Shown: one piece after another, positions 38,535 through 47,924 of the stretch
Layout of the letters: each line of letters begins with the position of its first letter
How positions within the stretch are numbered: position 1 is the first letter of the stretch
Origin: Alicyclobacillus suci
GTDB lineage: Bacteria > Bacillota > Bacilli > Alicyclobacillales > Alicyclobacillaceae
Direction of reading: 5' to 3'
DNA length: 64,000 nucleotides
NCBI RefSeq assembly: GCF_017329615.1
Contig: NZ_JAFMTW010000002.1
Coordinates: forward strand, 62,001 to 126,000
The notes under the pieces: model-generated
What the model was told of the DNA's origin: nothing
Database searches by the model: none
Seen by the model: only the letters and a program-made list of their open reading frames with translations
Translations under genes and position numbers: made by a program

Positions 38535-38633
38535 CTATGATTTTTTTCGCATGAAGCTGAAAACGAGTGCCATGAGAAGCACAAAAATCACGAGGAACAC
38601 GACAATCCATCGGATCATAACCGAAACATCCAC
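38535..38633 (-). CDS. 32-aa single-TM small protein
   Basis: This very short frame encodes a single membrane helix (about residues 6-26) with a basic M-R-K-K-S end. A GGGAGGG site lies 7 nt before the GTG at 38633 on the minus strand, which is the main reason to call it. It is convergent with yqhV and divergent from spoIIIAA. It resembles small sporulation membrane peptides in size only; no family is recognised. Confidence 0.5.
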   Translation of the reverse strand: MDVSVMIRWIVVFLVIFVLLMALVFSFMRKKS

Positions 38634-38784
38634 GGGTCGACCCTCCCCATCAAGTTTCCTCGTACCAGTCAATGCCGCATGGCTGCAAATGGTTCCACCT
38701 GTGTGACCAACAAACGCGTCCTTTCGCATACAAAGGGGACGTTGTCCATATACATGGACTAGGTGGAGGAGGTGGACAAAGACT

Positions 38785-39804
38785 GTGCCAGTGTCCAATA
38801 CGGAAGTAGGCGCTCATTCGTTCACTCCCTGGCGCGAAGCGGTCTCGATATTGCCACCTGAGCTGGAGGAGCGGCTTGAACGCCTGGGACCTGATGTTTT
38901 GGCGGCGCTTGAGGAAATCCGTCTTCGCGTCGGACAACCGCTAGAGCTTTGCGGACAAACTGGCAGCGCATTTTTGCACAGTGTGTCCGGTACGACTTCG
39001 ATTGTGGCGGATGGGGTCATCGTGACGGGCGCGCATATTAAACACGTGCTCGCTCAAATCACCCAGTTTTCGATGTACGCAGTCGAAGAGGAATTGCGCC
39101 GGGGGTTCATTACGATTCCGGGCGGCCATCGCGTAGGGGTAGCGGGGCATGTGGTCACGGATTCCAGCGGACAGGTGAAGTCTATCCGCGCCATTGCGTC
39201 GCTCAACATTCGCGTCGCGCACGCGTTTCCAGGCGTTGCAACGCGTCTGCGTAACGCCCTCTACCGAAAACAGGATGGGCGCCCCTATAGTGTTCTGATC
39301 ATCTCGCCGCCGCAATGTGGAAAGACCACGCTCGTGCGCGATATTGCTCGTCAGTGGAGTGAAAACAAGCTCGTGCGACGAACGGTGCCGGCGAAGGTCG
39401 CGATTGTGGATGAACGTTCCGAAATCGCCGGGTGCATTGAGGGAGTTCCACAGTTTGCCGTTGGGCCGAGAACGGACGTCCTTGATGGGTGCCCAAAGGC
39501 ACAGGGGATGCTGATGGCGATTCGAAGTCTATCCCCCGACATTGTCGTGACGGACGAAATTGGTCGCAGTGAAGATGTCACGGCAATCCTCGAGGCGACG
39601 CATGCCGGGGTGTCAGTGATTACCACTGCACACGCATTGCGGGTAGAGGATTGGCGAATGCGACCCAATATGGAAACGCTGTTTCAGTCGAAGGCTTTTG
39701 ACCGATATATTCTGCTCAGTCGGCGGCGTGGGCCGGGCACCATCGAGGCCGTGTTGGATGAGGCAGGTAAGCCCATCAGCTTTGGGGGCGGACCATCGTG
39801 TTAA
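38785..39804 (+). CDS. spoIIIAA: Stage III sporulation protein AA (secretion-type ATPase)
   Basis: SpoIIIAA is the only ATPase encoded by the spoIIIA operon, related to type II/IV secretion ATPases, and acts in the mother cell to build the SpoIIIA-SpoIIQ channel that keeps sigma-G active in the forespore. The 339-aa protein has Walker A P-P-Q-C-G-K-T-T (about 172-179) and Walker B D-I-V-V-T-D-E-I. GTG start after GGAGGTGG. A CATACAAA box (38727-38734) upstream resembles a sigma-E -10, but I found no convincing -35. It overlaps spoIIIAB by 7 nt. Confidence 0.96.
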   Translation: MPVSNTEVGAHSFTPWREAVSILPPELEERLERLGPDVLAALEEIRLRVGQPLELCGQTGSAFLHSVSGTTSIVADGVIVTGAHIKHVLAQITQFSMYAVEEELRRGFITIPGGHRVGVAGHVVTDSSGQVKSIRAIASLNIRVAHAFPGVATRLRNALYRKQDGRPYSVLIISPPQCGKTTLVRDIARQWSENKLVRRTVPAKVAIVDERSEIAGCIEGVPQFAVGPRTDVLDGCPKAQGMLMAIRSLSPDIVVTDEIGRSEDVTAILEATHAGVSVITTAHALRVEDWRMRPNMETLFQSKAFDRYILLSRRRGPGTIEAVLDEAGKPISFGGGPSC

Positions 39805-40313
39805 AGCTCGTCGGCGCGATGCTCTTGGTGCTCGCCACTAGCCTCTTGGGATTTCAGATGGCGCGCGCGCATCGCGATAGGCCGCGACAATTGCGTAGTC
39901 TCATTCGGGCGCTGACACACTTGCAGGCGGAGGTCGAATATCAATCGACACCGCTGCCCACGGCACTCGCGAATGTAGCGGAACGGGCGAGTCCTCCGTG
40001 CTCGTTGATGTTCCGCCGCGTGAGCGACCTATTGATGGAAAAAGGGGCTTCAGTCCAAGAGGCATTCCGTTCTGGAATTGCGGAACTCGTCGCAGATAGT
40101 GCGTTGAAGGGAGCGGATTGCGAGCCAATTCAAATGGTTGCGGAGACATTGTCCACCATGGACAGAGCACATTTACAGACGCAATTCCAGCTGTCGATTG
40201 ACGCGCTGATGCAGGCGGAGCAACAGGCCCGTGAGCAAGGTTTGAAAAATGCTCGTCTGTGGCAGTACATGGGTGTCCTGACAGGTGTTATCTTAGTGAT
40301 TCTGCTGTATTAA
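39798..40313 (+). CDS. spoIIIAB: Stage III sporulation protein AB
   Basis: SpoIIIAB resembles the GspF/PilC platform protein fold and partners SpoIIIAA. The 171-aa product has one N-terminal membrane segment (about 3-22), a helical cytoplasmic domain, and a C-terminal membrane segment (about 154-171) after a Q-E-Q-G-L-x-N-like stretch. GTG start overlaps spoIIIAA. Confidence 0.95.
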   Translation: MLKLVGAMLLVLATSLLGFQMARAHRDRPRQLRSLIRALTHLQAEVEYQSTPLPTALANVAERASPPCSLMFRRVSDLLMEKGASVQEAFRSGIAELVADSALKGADCEPIQMVAETLSTMDRAHLQTQFQLSIDALMQAEQQAREQGLKNARLWQYMGVLTGVILVILLY

Positions 40314-40345
40314 TCAGACCTCGTTCGATCCGGGGAGGGCGGACA

Positions 40346-40549
40346 ATGTCTCCAGAGATTCGAGACGTGTTTCGGATATTTGCGGTCGGCTTCATTGCGG
40401 CTATTTTGCACACAGTACTGAAACAGAGTGGTAAGGAAGACTTCGCGCACTGGGCGACGCTTGCAGGGTTTATCGCGGTGTTCGCGATTGTGATTGGCTA
40501 TGTTGATCACCTCTATCAGGAAATCACGAGCGTCTTTTTACTTCAGTAG
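40346..40549 (+). CDS. spoIIIAC: Stage III sporulation protein AC
   Basis: The 67-aa membrane protein has two helices with K-Q-S-G-K-E between them, matching SpoIIIAC (68 aa in B. subtilis). GGGAGGGCGG precedes ATG 40346. Confidence 0.94.
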   Translation: MSPEIRDVFRIFAVGFIAAILHTVLKQSGKEDFAHWATLAGFIAVFAIVIGYVDHLYQEITSVFLLQ

Positions 40550-40557
40550 GTGAGGAT

Positions 40558-40944
40558 GTGCATATTTTTCAGCTCGTCGGAATTGGTATGACCGCGACGA
40601 TACTCGTGTCTGTGCTCCGTGAACACGCACCACAATTTGCGATGTTGGTATCCATTCTGGCTGGCATTGTGCTGTTGACAATGGTCGTTCACAACATGGA
40701 TGGCGTCGTGCAGAGCTTGGCGGGTCTTGCAGATGCGGCCAAACTGAACCACAGTTTCTTGTCCACGGTTCTAAAGATCATTGGCATCGCCTATATCGTT
40801 GAGTTTGCTGCTCAAGTTGCGCGCGATGCGGGCGAGGGGTCACTCGCCGGAAAAATCGAACTGGCCGGGAAAGTCGGCATTATCATTCTTGCCATGCCCA
40901 TCATCACGGACGTCGTCGAGTCCCTCGTCCACCTACTGCCTTAG
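40558..40944 (+). CDS. spoIIIAD: Stage III sporulation protein AD
   Basis: The 128-aa protein contains about four membrane segments and the E-x-G-x-G motif region (G-E-G-S-L-A-G-K-I-E-L-A-G-K) conserved in SpoIIIAC/AD. GTG follows AGGTGAGG closely. It starts 8 nt after spoIIIAC. Confidence 0.93.
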   Translation: MHIFQLVGIGMTATILVSVLREHAPQFAMLVSILAGIVLLTMVVHNMDGVVQSLAGLADAAKLNHSFLSTVLKIIGIAYIVEFAAQVARDAGEGSLAGKIELAGKVGIIILAMPIITDVVESLVHLLP

Positions 40945-40960
40945 TGAAGGAGGAAGCGGC

Positions 40961-42337
40961 GTGAGACCACGGCTAACCCGTCTTGTTGTGGCATGTGTGA
41001 GTGCTCTTATGGTCTTTGCCGCACTGTTTTCAACCCTTGTGTTCGCCAGTTCGGGTGACAGCTTGACGGCGCCCAACAATCATTCGGTGTCTGCGTCTGC
41101 TTCTAGTGCAACGACGAACGCAGTGTCGGGATGGCCCCCGACATCGTCGGGGAGTGATGGGGCAACCACGGCGAGCGCTGGGGAACAGGCTGCAGGTTCG
41201 CCTGGTGCTGGCTTTAGCGCACAGACGGAAGCGGCCACGCGAAATGCCATTCAAAAGGCGGCACAGCAGCAACTCGACCAGTTGCCTATAGCCGGAATCG
41301 ACAAGTATTGGAATGACTTGCAAGCGCAGTACGGCGGGTATCTTCCGGATTTATCCGGTGGCAGCTTGGTTCGCGCAATTCTCGGAAATGGCGGACCTAG
41401 TTTTACCGGCGTCGTTCACGGCTTATTACACTATTTTTTCACAGAGTTATTCGACGATGCACAGTTGCTCGGGGGCATTTTGATTCTGTCGGTGATTGCC
41501 GCAGTGCTTGAGTCTATGCAAAGTGCTTTTGAACGGCAGACGGTCAGTCAGGTGGCTTATATGGTCGTCTTTTTTGTCTTGATGATGCTCGCGGTGCACT
41601 CGTTTATCGAAACGATGGGCGCGGCGCGGCACGCGATTCAGACGATGAACGACTTTATGATTGCGACGATTCCACTGACCATCACGCTCTTGGCCGCCTC
41701 TGGCGCCGTTGCTTCCGCTGCGTTCTTTCAGCCGATGCTCTTGTTTGTGGTGCACTTTATCAGCAATATCATTTTTCTCGTCGTGTTTCCGTTGATTTTC
41801 TTCTCGGCAGTGCTTGACCTGACAAGTACTTTGTCGACGAGGTATCAGTTGACGCGGTTAGCCGGTCTCTTCCGCGCGGTTGGGATGGGGATTCTCGGTT
41901 TCGCCATGTCGGTGTTTATCGGGATAACGACCATCCAAGGGCTCGGAAAAGGCGTGGCCGACGGCGTGGTGTTGCGCACCTTGAAGTTTGGTGTCAGCAC
42001 GTTTCTCCCGGTTATCGGCAAAGCGATTTCCGACTCAGCTGAAACCGTGTTGAGCGCTTCGCTTTTGGTTAAAAACGCGGTGGGTGTCGCAGGGCTGGTA
42101 CTACTTGCGCTGATTGCCATCTTCCCTGCTTTGAAAATTTTGGCTGTGTCGCTCATCTATGGTGGTAGTGCGGCGCTGATGCAACCACTTGGCGATACAC
42201 CGATGGTGGCCTGTCTGTCGACGCTCGGCAAGACGCTGGTACTTGTCTTTGCCTGTGTCGGCGCGGTCGGTTTTATGTTCTTCTTTGCAATTTGCATCTT
42301 GTTGGCGACGGCCAACCTGGCGGTGATTACGGCATGA
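40961..42337 (+). CDS. spoIIIAE: Stage III sporulation protein AE
   Basis: SpoIIIAE is the large polytopic membrane component. The 458-aa protein starts with a signal-like segment (about 8-29), followed by a Ser/Thr/Ala/Gly-rich extracytoplasmic linker (about 30-110), then about seven membrane helices. The GTG at 40961 has AAGGAGGAA 6 nt upstream; the frame upstream of it runs through spoIIIAD and is not coding. It overlaps spoIIIAF by 4 nt. Confidence 0.95.
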   Translation: MRPRLTRLVVACVSALMVFAALFSTLVFASSGDSLTAPNNHSVSASASSATTNAVSGWPPTSSGSDGATTASAGEQAAGSPGAGFSAQTEAATRNAIQKAAQQQLDQLPIAGIDKYWNDLQAQYGGYLPDLSGGSLVRAILGNGGPSFTGVVHGLLHYFFTELFDDAQLLGGILILSVIAAVLESMQSAFERQTVSQVAYMVVFFVLMMLAVHSFIETMGAARHAIQTMNDFMIATIPLTITLLAASGAVASAAFFQPMLLFVVHFISNIIFLVVFPLIFFSAVLDLTSTLSTRYQLTRLAGLFRAVGMGILGFAMSVFIGITTIQGLGKGVADGVVLRTLKFGVSTFLPVIGKAISDSAETVLSASLLVKNAVGVAGLVLLALIAIFPALKILAVSLIYGGSAALMQPLGDTPMVACLSTLGKTLVLVFACVGAVGFMFFFAICILLATANLAVITA

Positions 42338-42861
42338 CAATGTTGGGCGAGTGGATGAAACAGCTAATTATCATTGTCATGATAAGCATTATCGCCGATA
42401 TGCTGTTGCCGACGAAAGCGATGCAGAAGTACGTGCGCGCTGTCCTTGGCATCGCGATTATCGCGGCGATGATTCAACCAATTACGCCGTTTTTCCGTCA
42501 GGATTGGGCAGACAAAATGGCCACTGCAGCTGCCGACGAGATGCTCAAGGACAGCTCAAGTGGAGCCGATACGACTTCCAATCAAAGTATCGTCAACTAC
42601 CAGCACACATTGGAAACGCAAGAGGCTTCCGAGACCAACACCATGGTAGCAGACGCCATTTTGGAGTCGTTGCCTAAGGAATTGCGTGCGCACGTGGTAC
42701 ATCTGGCGGTCAGCAACGCATCGACGCCGGCACACTTGTTGGCAACAGTCGACGTCGATACAACGAATTCAACTGTCTGTACACAAATCCGTCAACACAT
42801 CAAAAATACGCTCGAGGTTTCGGAGAGTCAGGTAGTCGTTCGGCAGAACGGAGGTGAATGA
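42334..42861 (+). CDS. spoIIIAF: Stage III sporulation protein AF
   Basis: The 175-aa protein has two N-terminal membrane helices (about 8-26 and 37-52) and a soluble ferredoxin-like C-terminal domain, as in SpoIIIAF. ATGA overlap with spoIIIAE fixes the start; ATG 42340 is a nearby alternative. It abuts spoIIIAG without a gap. Confidence 0.93.
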   Translation: MTMLGEWMKQLIIIVMISIIADMLLPTKAMQKYVRAVLGIAIIAAMIQPITPFFRQDWADKMATAAADEMLKDSSSGADTTSNQSIVNYQHTLETQEASETNTMVADAILESLPKELRAHVVHLAVSNASTPAHLLATVDVDTTNSTVCTQIRQHIKNTLEVSESQVVVRQNGGE

Positions 42862-43458
42862 ATGGATCTGAAGACGCTGTTCAAGAACAAGTGGCTGCTC
42901 TTCATTGCGGCTATCGGCATTCTATTGCTCTTGATTGGCTCTTATTTGCCCGCTAGGCACAACCAGTCGACCTCGGTCGTGCCGACACTCGGTGCAGCGG
43001 CCACTGGGGATGGGGGCGGGAGCGCCTCGACGCCGCCGACCGATGGCGCGGGCCAAGGGGATGCTGTAACGCAGATAGAAGAGAGCTACGACAGCCAATT
43101 GGAGAACATTCTCGGGAAGATTGCGGGAATTCACGCGGTGACCGTGATGGTGACCGTGGATTCTACGGGCACGTTGAACGTGGCGAAGAATAATTCTTCG
43201 AGTAAAACGGTGACGGGCAGCGGTTCGTCATCTTCTACGACCACGACGGAGAATGACCAGATCTATACCTCTAACAACGGTGCGGGGGGGAATGGCCCGT
43301 TTGTTCTGTCGAACGTCCAGCCGAATGTTCGTGGTGTCTTGGTGACGGTGAACGCGGATGACTTTGCCGTCGCAAAATCAGAAATCGTTGAATCAATTAC
43401 GAATGTGTTGGACGTGCCTGCATATAAAATTAGTGTAGAGCCTCAAAAGGAAAACTAG
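42862..43458 (+). CDS. spoIIIAG: Stage III sporulation protein AG (channel ring component)
   Basis: SpoIIIAG forms a large ring in the intermembrane space. The 198-aa protein has one membrane segment (about 11-28), a Gly/Ser/Thr-rich linker, the ring-building (RBM) fold and a low-complexity Ser/Thr/Asn/Gly insertion (about 110-150) corresponding to the beta-triangle region. GGAGGTGA lies before the ATG. Confidence 0.93.
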   Translation: MDLKTLFKNKWLLFIAAIGILLLLIGSYLPARHNQSTSVVPTLGAAATGDGGGSASTPPTDGAGQGDAVTQIEESYDSQLENILGKIAGIHAVTVMVTVDSTGTLNVAKNNSSSKTVTGSGSSSSTTTTENDQIYTSNNGAGGNGPFVLSNVQPNVRGVLVTVNADDFAVAKSEIVESITNVLDVPAYKISVEPQKEN

Positions 43459-43484
43459 ATGCTAGATTAGGAGGATACGACGCA

Positions 43485-44075
43485 ATGGTAAAACGGCAGA
43501 CAGTATGGCTTTCAACAATGATGGTGCTTTCGCTCATGCTCATCGGTTACTACACGATGAATAATCAGGGCGGCACGGCGGCGACACAGTCGAGCAGCGG
43601 GGAATCGGTCGTCACGGGGGCCACGACGCCGTCAGCGACTACGACGGCGGGGACGAGCTCCGATAAGACGAGCGATGGTAAGACGTCATCTTCATCCAGT
43701 GCGACCACAAGTACCGCTACGTCCGATTGGTACACCAACACGCAGACGACTGTACAGCAACAAATTTCCGCTCAAATTGAGCGACAGAAAGCCATTCTGG
43801 CCAACAACAACGCGTCCCCAGACCAGATTGCCTCGGCTGGAAGCCAGCAAGATGAGTTAGAGAACTTGTGGAGTGGTATTCAGAATGCGACGCAGATGAT
43901 TGTCGCAGATGGGTTTAAAAATGCAGTGATTGTGCCGGATACGAAACTTCAAAAGTTCACAGTTTACGTGCAAACCAACGACCTCCAGAAAGACGATGCC
44001 TTGAAAGTCATGAATATCGTCAGCCAGCAGCTCGACGTATCCATGCTGAATATCTCGGTCAAAGCACACGCCTGA
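43485..44075 (+). CDS. spoIIIAH: Stage III sporulation protein AH
   Basis: SpoIIIAH binds forespore SpoIIQ across the intermembrane space. The 196-aa protein has one membrane segment (about 6-23), a long Ser/Thr linker (about 25-80) and the C-terminal YscJ/FliF-like RBM domain. AGGAGG precedes the ATG by 9 nt. Last gene of the operon; a terminator follows. Confidence 0.94.
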   Translation: MVKRQTVWLSTMMVLSLMLIGYYTMNNQGGTAATQSSSGESVVTGATTPSATTTAGTSSDKTSDGKTSSSSSATTSTATSDWYTNTQTTVQQQISAQIERQKAILANNNASPDQIASAGSQQDELENLWSGIQNATQMIVADGFKNAVIVPDTKLQKFTVYVQTNDLQKDDALKVMNIVSQQLDVSMLNISVKAHA

Positions 44076-44091
44076 GGCATTCTCTCGCGAT

Positions 44092-44119
44092 AACCCCGCT
44101 GCCCAAGCAGTGGGGTTTT
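44092..44119 (+). terminator. Terminator of the spoIIIA operon
   Basis: AACCCCGCTGC pairs with GCAGTGGGGTT (one G-T) and is followed by TTTT. Confidence 0.83.
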
Positions 44120-44211
44120 CTACGCGGGTTTGATTATTTAGCTGTGCGGTGTACTTATGATATACTTGGACGAGATGTTTATAGGTGTAGGTGTCAGGAG
44201 TGACCATTTGA

Positions 44212-44712
44212 GTGTTTAAGATTGGTGAAATTCGCGAACTTATCCGATTGCTAGATGAAACGAGTTTGTCAGAAATTCATTTGGAATCAGAAGACATGAA
44301 GCTACATTTGAAAAAGCCAGATCCGGAACGGGTTGTGCAAGTTGCCGCACCTGCGCCGACAGCGGCTGTGATGCCGTCTGCAGCGCCCGTACAGGCGCCA
44401 GCGCCAAGTGCGCAACCTTCGGTTGCGGCACACGAAGCTAGCGGGGCTGCTGGGCGCGACAGTGAGGAAGGCGTTCACATCATTACCTCGCCAATGGTCG
44501 GCACGTTTTACCGTGCGCCGTCGCCTGACGCAGGTCCGTTTGTCGAAGTCGGACAGCAAGTGAACAGCAAAACGGTCGTTTGTATTGTAGAAGCGATGAA
44601 GCTGATGAATGAAATTGAAGCTGAAGTGAACGGCGAGGTCGTCGAGGTTTTGGCCCAGAACGGTCAACTTGTCGAATATGGCCAACCGTTGTTCAAAATT
44701 CGGTTGTCATAA
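44212..44712 (+). CDS. accB: Biotin carboxyl carrier protein of acetyl-CoA carboxylase
   Basis: AccB carries biotin between the carboxylase and transferase sites of acetyl-CoA carboxylase. The 166-aa protein has a helical N-terminus, an Ala/Pro-rich linker (about 43-80) and the biotinyl domain with K130 in E-A-M-K-L-M-N-E. The GTG at 44212 follows an in-frame stop; AGGAG is 11 nt upstream. A TATACT box near 44160 with a poor -35 may be its promoter. Confidence 0.96.
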   Translation: MFKIGEIRELIRLLDETSLSEIHLESEDMKLHLKKPDPERVVQVAAPAPTAAVMPSAAPVQAPAPSAQPSVAAHEASGAAGRDSEEGVHIITSPMVGTFYRAPSPDAGPFVEVGQQVNSKTVVCIVEAMKLMNEIEAEVNGEVVEVLAQNGQLVEYGQPLFKIRLS

Positions 44713-44727
44713 GGAGCAATTCGCATC

Positions 44728-46071
44728 ATGTTTAAACGAATTCTGATTGCCAACCGCGGCGAAATCGCCGTGCGGATCATTCGCGCGTGCCGTGAGCTTG
44801 GAATCGAAACGGTGGCGGTGTATTCTGCGGCCGATAGTGACGCTTTGCACGTGCGCTTGGCGGATGAGGCTTACTGCATAGGCCCTGCTTCTGCTAAGCA
44901 AAGTTATCTCCATATCCCAAGCATTATGTCGGTGGCTGTTTTACGCGATGTCGATGCAGTACATCCTGGGTATGGATTCCTCGCCGAAAACAGTGACTTT
45001 GCCGAAGCGTGTGAAGCCTGTGGCATCACGTTTATCGGACCCAGTCCGCACGCTATCGACATGATGGGGGACAAGGCGGTTGCCAAAGAAACGATGAAGG
45101 CAGCCGGCGTTCCTACGGTGCCCGGGAGTGACGGGTTGATTGAGCGTGTGGATGAGGCCGTCGATATCGCGCAAAAAATCGGGTATCCGGTGATTATTAA
45201 GGCGACAGCTGGCGGTGGTGGCAAGGGAATTCGCGTAGTGCACGACGAGTCGATGTTGCGGCAAGCGGTTGTGACAGCTCAGCGTGAAGCGGAGTCGGCG
45301 TTTGGCAATGCTGGTGTGTATATTGAAAAATATATTGAGCATATGCGCCACGTCGAGATTCAAGTGCTGGCCGACAGGCACGGCAATGTGATTCATCTTG
45401 GTGAGCGCGATTGTTCGGTGCAACGCAGGTTGCAAAAGCTCGTCGAGGAAGCACCTTGCCCCGTTCTGGATGAGGAGACGCGCAAACGCATGGGCGACGC
45501 TGCGGTCGCAGCTGCGCGCGCTGTCGATTACGTGGGTGCCGGAACCGTCGAGTTTATTTACAGTAACGATGGGAATTTTTACTTTATGGAGATGAATACC
45601 CGAATTCAGGTCGAGCATCCTGTGACCGAGTGGGTTACTGGGGTTGATTTGGTACGGGAGATGATTCTTGCTGCGGCAGGTGAACCGCTGTCCGTCAAAC
45701 AGGAAGATATTGTGTTGCGAGGACACGCGATTGAATGTCGCATTAATGCGGAAGATCCCGCAAGGCAATTTATGCCTTCGCCTGGGACATTGCAATCTTA
45801 CTTGCCACCCAGCGGCAACGGTGTGCGTGTCGATTCGGCGTGTTACCCGGGATACACAATTTCTCCGTTTTACGATTCGATGATTGCCAAACTCATTGTC
45901 TGGGCGCCTGACAGGGAACAAGCGATTGCTCGGATGCTGCGGGCGCTGGAGGAGTTTGACATCGAAGGTGTCAAGACGACGATACCGTTTCACGTGGCGC
46001 TGCTGCAAAATGAGAAGTTCCGGGAGGCAGATGTGTCGACTCGCTTCCTCGAAGAGAACCAGATTTTGTGA
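44728..46071 (+). CDS. accC: Biotin carboxylase subunit of acetyl-CoA carboxylase
   Basis: AccC carboxylates biotin on AccB using ATP and bicarbonate, committing carbon to fatty acid synthesis. The 447-aa protein shows [13 protein letters not shown] at the N-terminus, the ATP-grasp G-G-G-G-K-G-I-R loop (about 164-171) and the R-D-C-S-V-Q-R-R and [10 protein letters not shown] motifs. AAGGAG upstream; 15 nt after accB. Confidence 0.98.
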   Translation: MFKRILIANRGEIAVRIIRACRELGIETVAVYSAADSDALHVRLADEAYCIGPASAKQSYLHIPSIMSVAVLRDVDAVHPGYGFLAENSDFAEACEACGITFIGPSPHAIDMMGDKAVAKETMKAAGVPTVPGSDGLIERVDEAVDIAQKIGYPVIIKATAGGGGKGIRVVHDESMLRQAVVTAQREAESAFGNAGVYIEKYIEHMRHVEIQVLADRHGNVIHLGERDCSVQRRLQKLVEEAPCPVLDEETRKRMGDAAVAAARAVDYVGAGTVEFIYSNDGNFYFMEMNTRIQVEHPVTEWVTGVDLVREMILAAAGEPLSVKQEDIVLRGHAIECRINAEDPARQFMPSPGTLQSYLPPSGNGVRVDSACYPGYTISPFYDSMIAKLIVWAPDREQAIARMLRALEEFDIEGVKTTIPFHVALLQNEKFREADVSTRFLEENQIL

Positions 46072-46156
46072 CAGCGTATCTGGGATGGGTCTTTCGGGAA
46101 ATACTCATTCCTTCGGACAGCTTGTCATAAAATGAAATAACCAATGGTGAAGGAGC

Positions 46157-46594
46157 GTGGACGACATCGCAGACATGGAATATGAATTGACCGAACATGG
46201 TACCGTGCACATTGCGGATGAAGTTATTCAAATCATTGCAGGCCTAGCAACCAGCGAAGTTGAAGGTGTCGCTGGCATGAGTGGATCATTTGCTGGGGGG
46301 CTCACGGAATCCCTGACAGGTCGGCGCAATCTTGGCAAAGGTGTGCGGGTCGAGTTTACTGAGAATGATCGGAGTTGTGTTATCGATATTTCTGTTGTGC
46401 TCCAATTTGGCGTCAATATCCCGGATACGAGTTACCAGATTCAGGAGCGTGTAAAAAATTCTGTGGAGAGCATGACAGGATTGAGTGTTGCGCGCGTGAA
46501 CGTTCAAATTGTAGGTATTGTGTTTCAGTCTGAGAAAGAGCGCGTGGTAGATGCTGACCAGTTTGAACGCGCAGAGCGAAATCCGCAATTATAA
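46157..46594 (+). CDS. yqhY: Asp23/YqhY family protein
   Basis: The Asp23/Gls24 family (alkaline-shock protein) associates with AmaP at the membrane; YqhY next to accBC has been linked to control of acetyl-CoA carboxylase in B. subtilis. The 145-aa protein has the I-A-D-E-V-I-x-x-I-A-G-L-A-x-x-E-V-x-G-V motif. The GTG at 46157 is only 1 nt from AGGAG, so ATG 46175 is a plausible real start. Confidence 0.93.
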   Translation: MDDIADMEYELTEHGTVHIADEVIQIIAGLATSEVEGVAGMSGSFAGGLTESLTGRRNLGKGVRVEFTENDRSCVIDISVVLQFGVNIPDTSYQIQERVKNSVESMTGLSVARVNVQIVGIVFQSEKERVVDADQFERAERNPQL

Positions 46595-46702
46595 TTTTAG
46601 ATGACAAGTAGTTTGCGGGTGACTTGCGTCTTGGGCGAATCGGCTGTACACATTGGCTGGTTTGCCCGGGATGCAGACAGTGAGTTGCAGCGGAGGGATC
46701 AT

Positions 46703-47242
46703 GTGAGCATATTAGATCGGATTTTGTTGTTTTTACTTTCGATTGCGAGCTTGTGCTTGGGTGTAGCACTTGCACTAGTCGGCGCGAATGTGTTTGGCCC
46801 GGATGTACAAGCCTATGTAGAGACGAGCCCGGTCAATGTGGTTGCCATCGTGGCAGGTGTTATCATCGTTCTCATTGCCCTCCGTTTCTTGTTTTATCGT
46901 GTTGGCCGTACCCCGACGACCGATTACATAGCACTCACGGGTGATCACGGACAGATTCGAATCTCTTTTGAAACCTTGCGCCAGTTGGCAAATCGTCGCG
47001 GGAACCAGGTTCGCGGCGCCCAAGAGTTCGACACACGGATTCGCCCGGGACAGGAAGGTGTTGTCATCTTGGTTCGGATGCAGGTTTTGCCGGACATTGA
47101 TATTGCGTCCACGAGTCGCGAGGTGCAAACTGTCGTCAAGGAATACGTCGAGCAGCACAGCGGGATTACCGTTGAACAGGTCTTTGTTCACGTGACGGAG
47201 TTGTCGCCACATAAACAAGGGAAAGCGTGGAGCGGCGCATGA
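46703..47242 (+). CDS. amaP: Alkaline-shock response membrane anchor protein AmaP
   Basis: AmaP anchors Asp23-type proteins to the membrane. The 179-aa product has two N-terminal membrane segments (about 5-27 and 44-66) and a C-terminal Asp23-like fold (about 80-170). GTG 46703 has GGAGGG 5 nt upstream; the frame upstream lacks such a site. It overlaps the next gene by 4 nt. Confidence 0.9.
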   Translation: MSILDRILLFLLSIASLCLGVALALVGANVFGPDVQAYVETSPVNVVAIVAGVIIVLIALRFLFYRVGRTPTTDYIALTGDHGQIRISFETLRQLANRRGNQVRGAQEFDTRIRPGQEGVVILVRMQVLPDIDIASTSREVQTVVKEYVEQHSGITVEQVFVHVTELSPHKQGKAWSGA

Positions 47243-47469
47243 ACTGGCTTCGGCATGCCTTTGGCTGGTTCATCGGATTGCCACGGCGCTATCACGGCGT
47301 CATGGTTGGTTGCCTATTTTGGCTGTTTTGGATGGTTTTTGGTTTTTGGCGGACGTTGTTACTGCTCGTCCTTGCGGGCGTGGGATATGTTGTCGGCCGG
47401 ATTTTAGAAGAGAATCAGTCTTGGCGTGCAATTTTGGATAAACTGTTGTCAGAACGATTTACGGAGTGA
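47239..47469 (+). CDS. DUF2273 family small membrane protein
   Basis: The 76-aa protein has a hydrophobic stretch (about 23-54) and sits between amaP and nusB, where DUF2273 proteins occur in Firmicutes, often with Asp23 and AmaP as an envelope-stress module. The ATGA overlap with amaP and GGAGCGG upstream support the start. Function unknown. Confidence 0.85.
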   Translation: MNWLRHAFGWFIGLPRRYHGVMVGCLFWLFWMVFGFWRTLLLLVLAGVGYVVGRILEENQSWRAILDKLLSERFTE

Positions 47470-47474
47470 CTACT

Positions 47475-47924
47475 TTGACTCGACATGAAGCTAGACAGTG
47501 CGCTGTACAGGCCCTCTACCAGATTGATCTCGGCGGGAGTTCGGCGCAAGAAGCGATTGCCTTTGTGCTGGAGGACAAATCGGTATCAGATTCCGAACTG
47601 GCCTATATTCGCACATTGGTTGAAGGAACGCGGACGCAGTTGGTCGATATCGACGAGCGTTTGACGCGTATTATGGAGCGCTGGTCCACGGAACGTGTTG
47701 GCCGCGTGGAATTGAACGTACTGCGTCTGGCGTTGTACGAATTGATGTTTGACAAATCGATTCCTGCAGCGACCATTTTGGACGAGGCAGTCCGACTGGC
47801 GAAAGGGTTTGCGTCGGACAAGTCAGGCAAGTTTGTCAACGGCGTCTTGGCCAGGGTCTTGCCGACGGTTCGTCCGGTGGCTGATGGGCAGGCGGAGAAC
47901 GGTGGAAAGTCGGAACAAGAATGA
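47475..47924 (+). CDS. nusB: Transcription antitermination factor NusB
   Basis: NusB binds boxA RNA with NusE (S10) and helps antitermination in rRNA operons. The 149-aa all-helical protein has A-V-Q-A-L-Y-Q-I-D, E-R-V-G-R-V-E-L-N-V-L-R-L-A-L-Y-E-L and I-L-D-E-A-V-R-L-A-K-G-F signatures. TTG 47475 has GGAG 9 nt upstream; GTG 47466, overlapping the previous stop, is the alternative. It overlaps the TsaD-like gene by 4 nt. Confidence 0.95.
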   Translation: MTRHEARQCAVQALYQIDLGGSSAQEAIAFVLEDKSVSDSELAYIRTLVEGTRTQLVDIDERLTRIMERWSTERVGRVELNVLRLALYELMFDKSIPAATILDEAVRLAKGFASDKSGKFVNGVLARVLPTVRPVADGQAENGGKSEQE

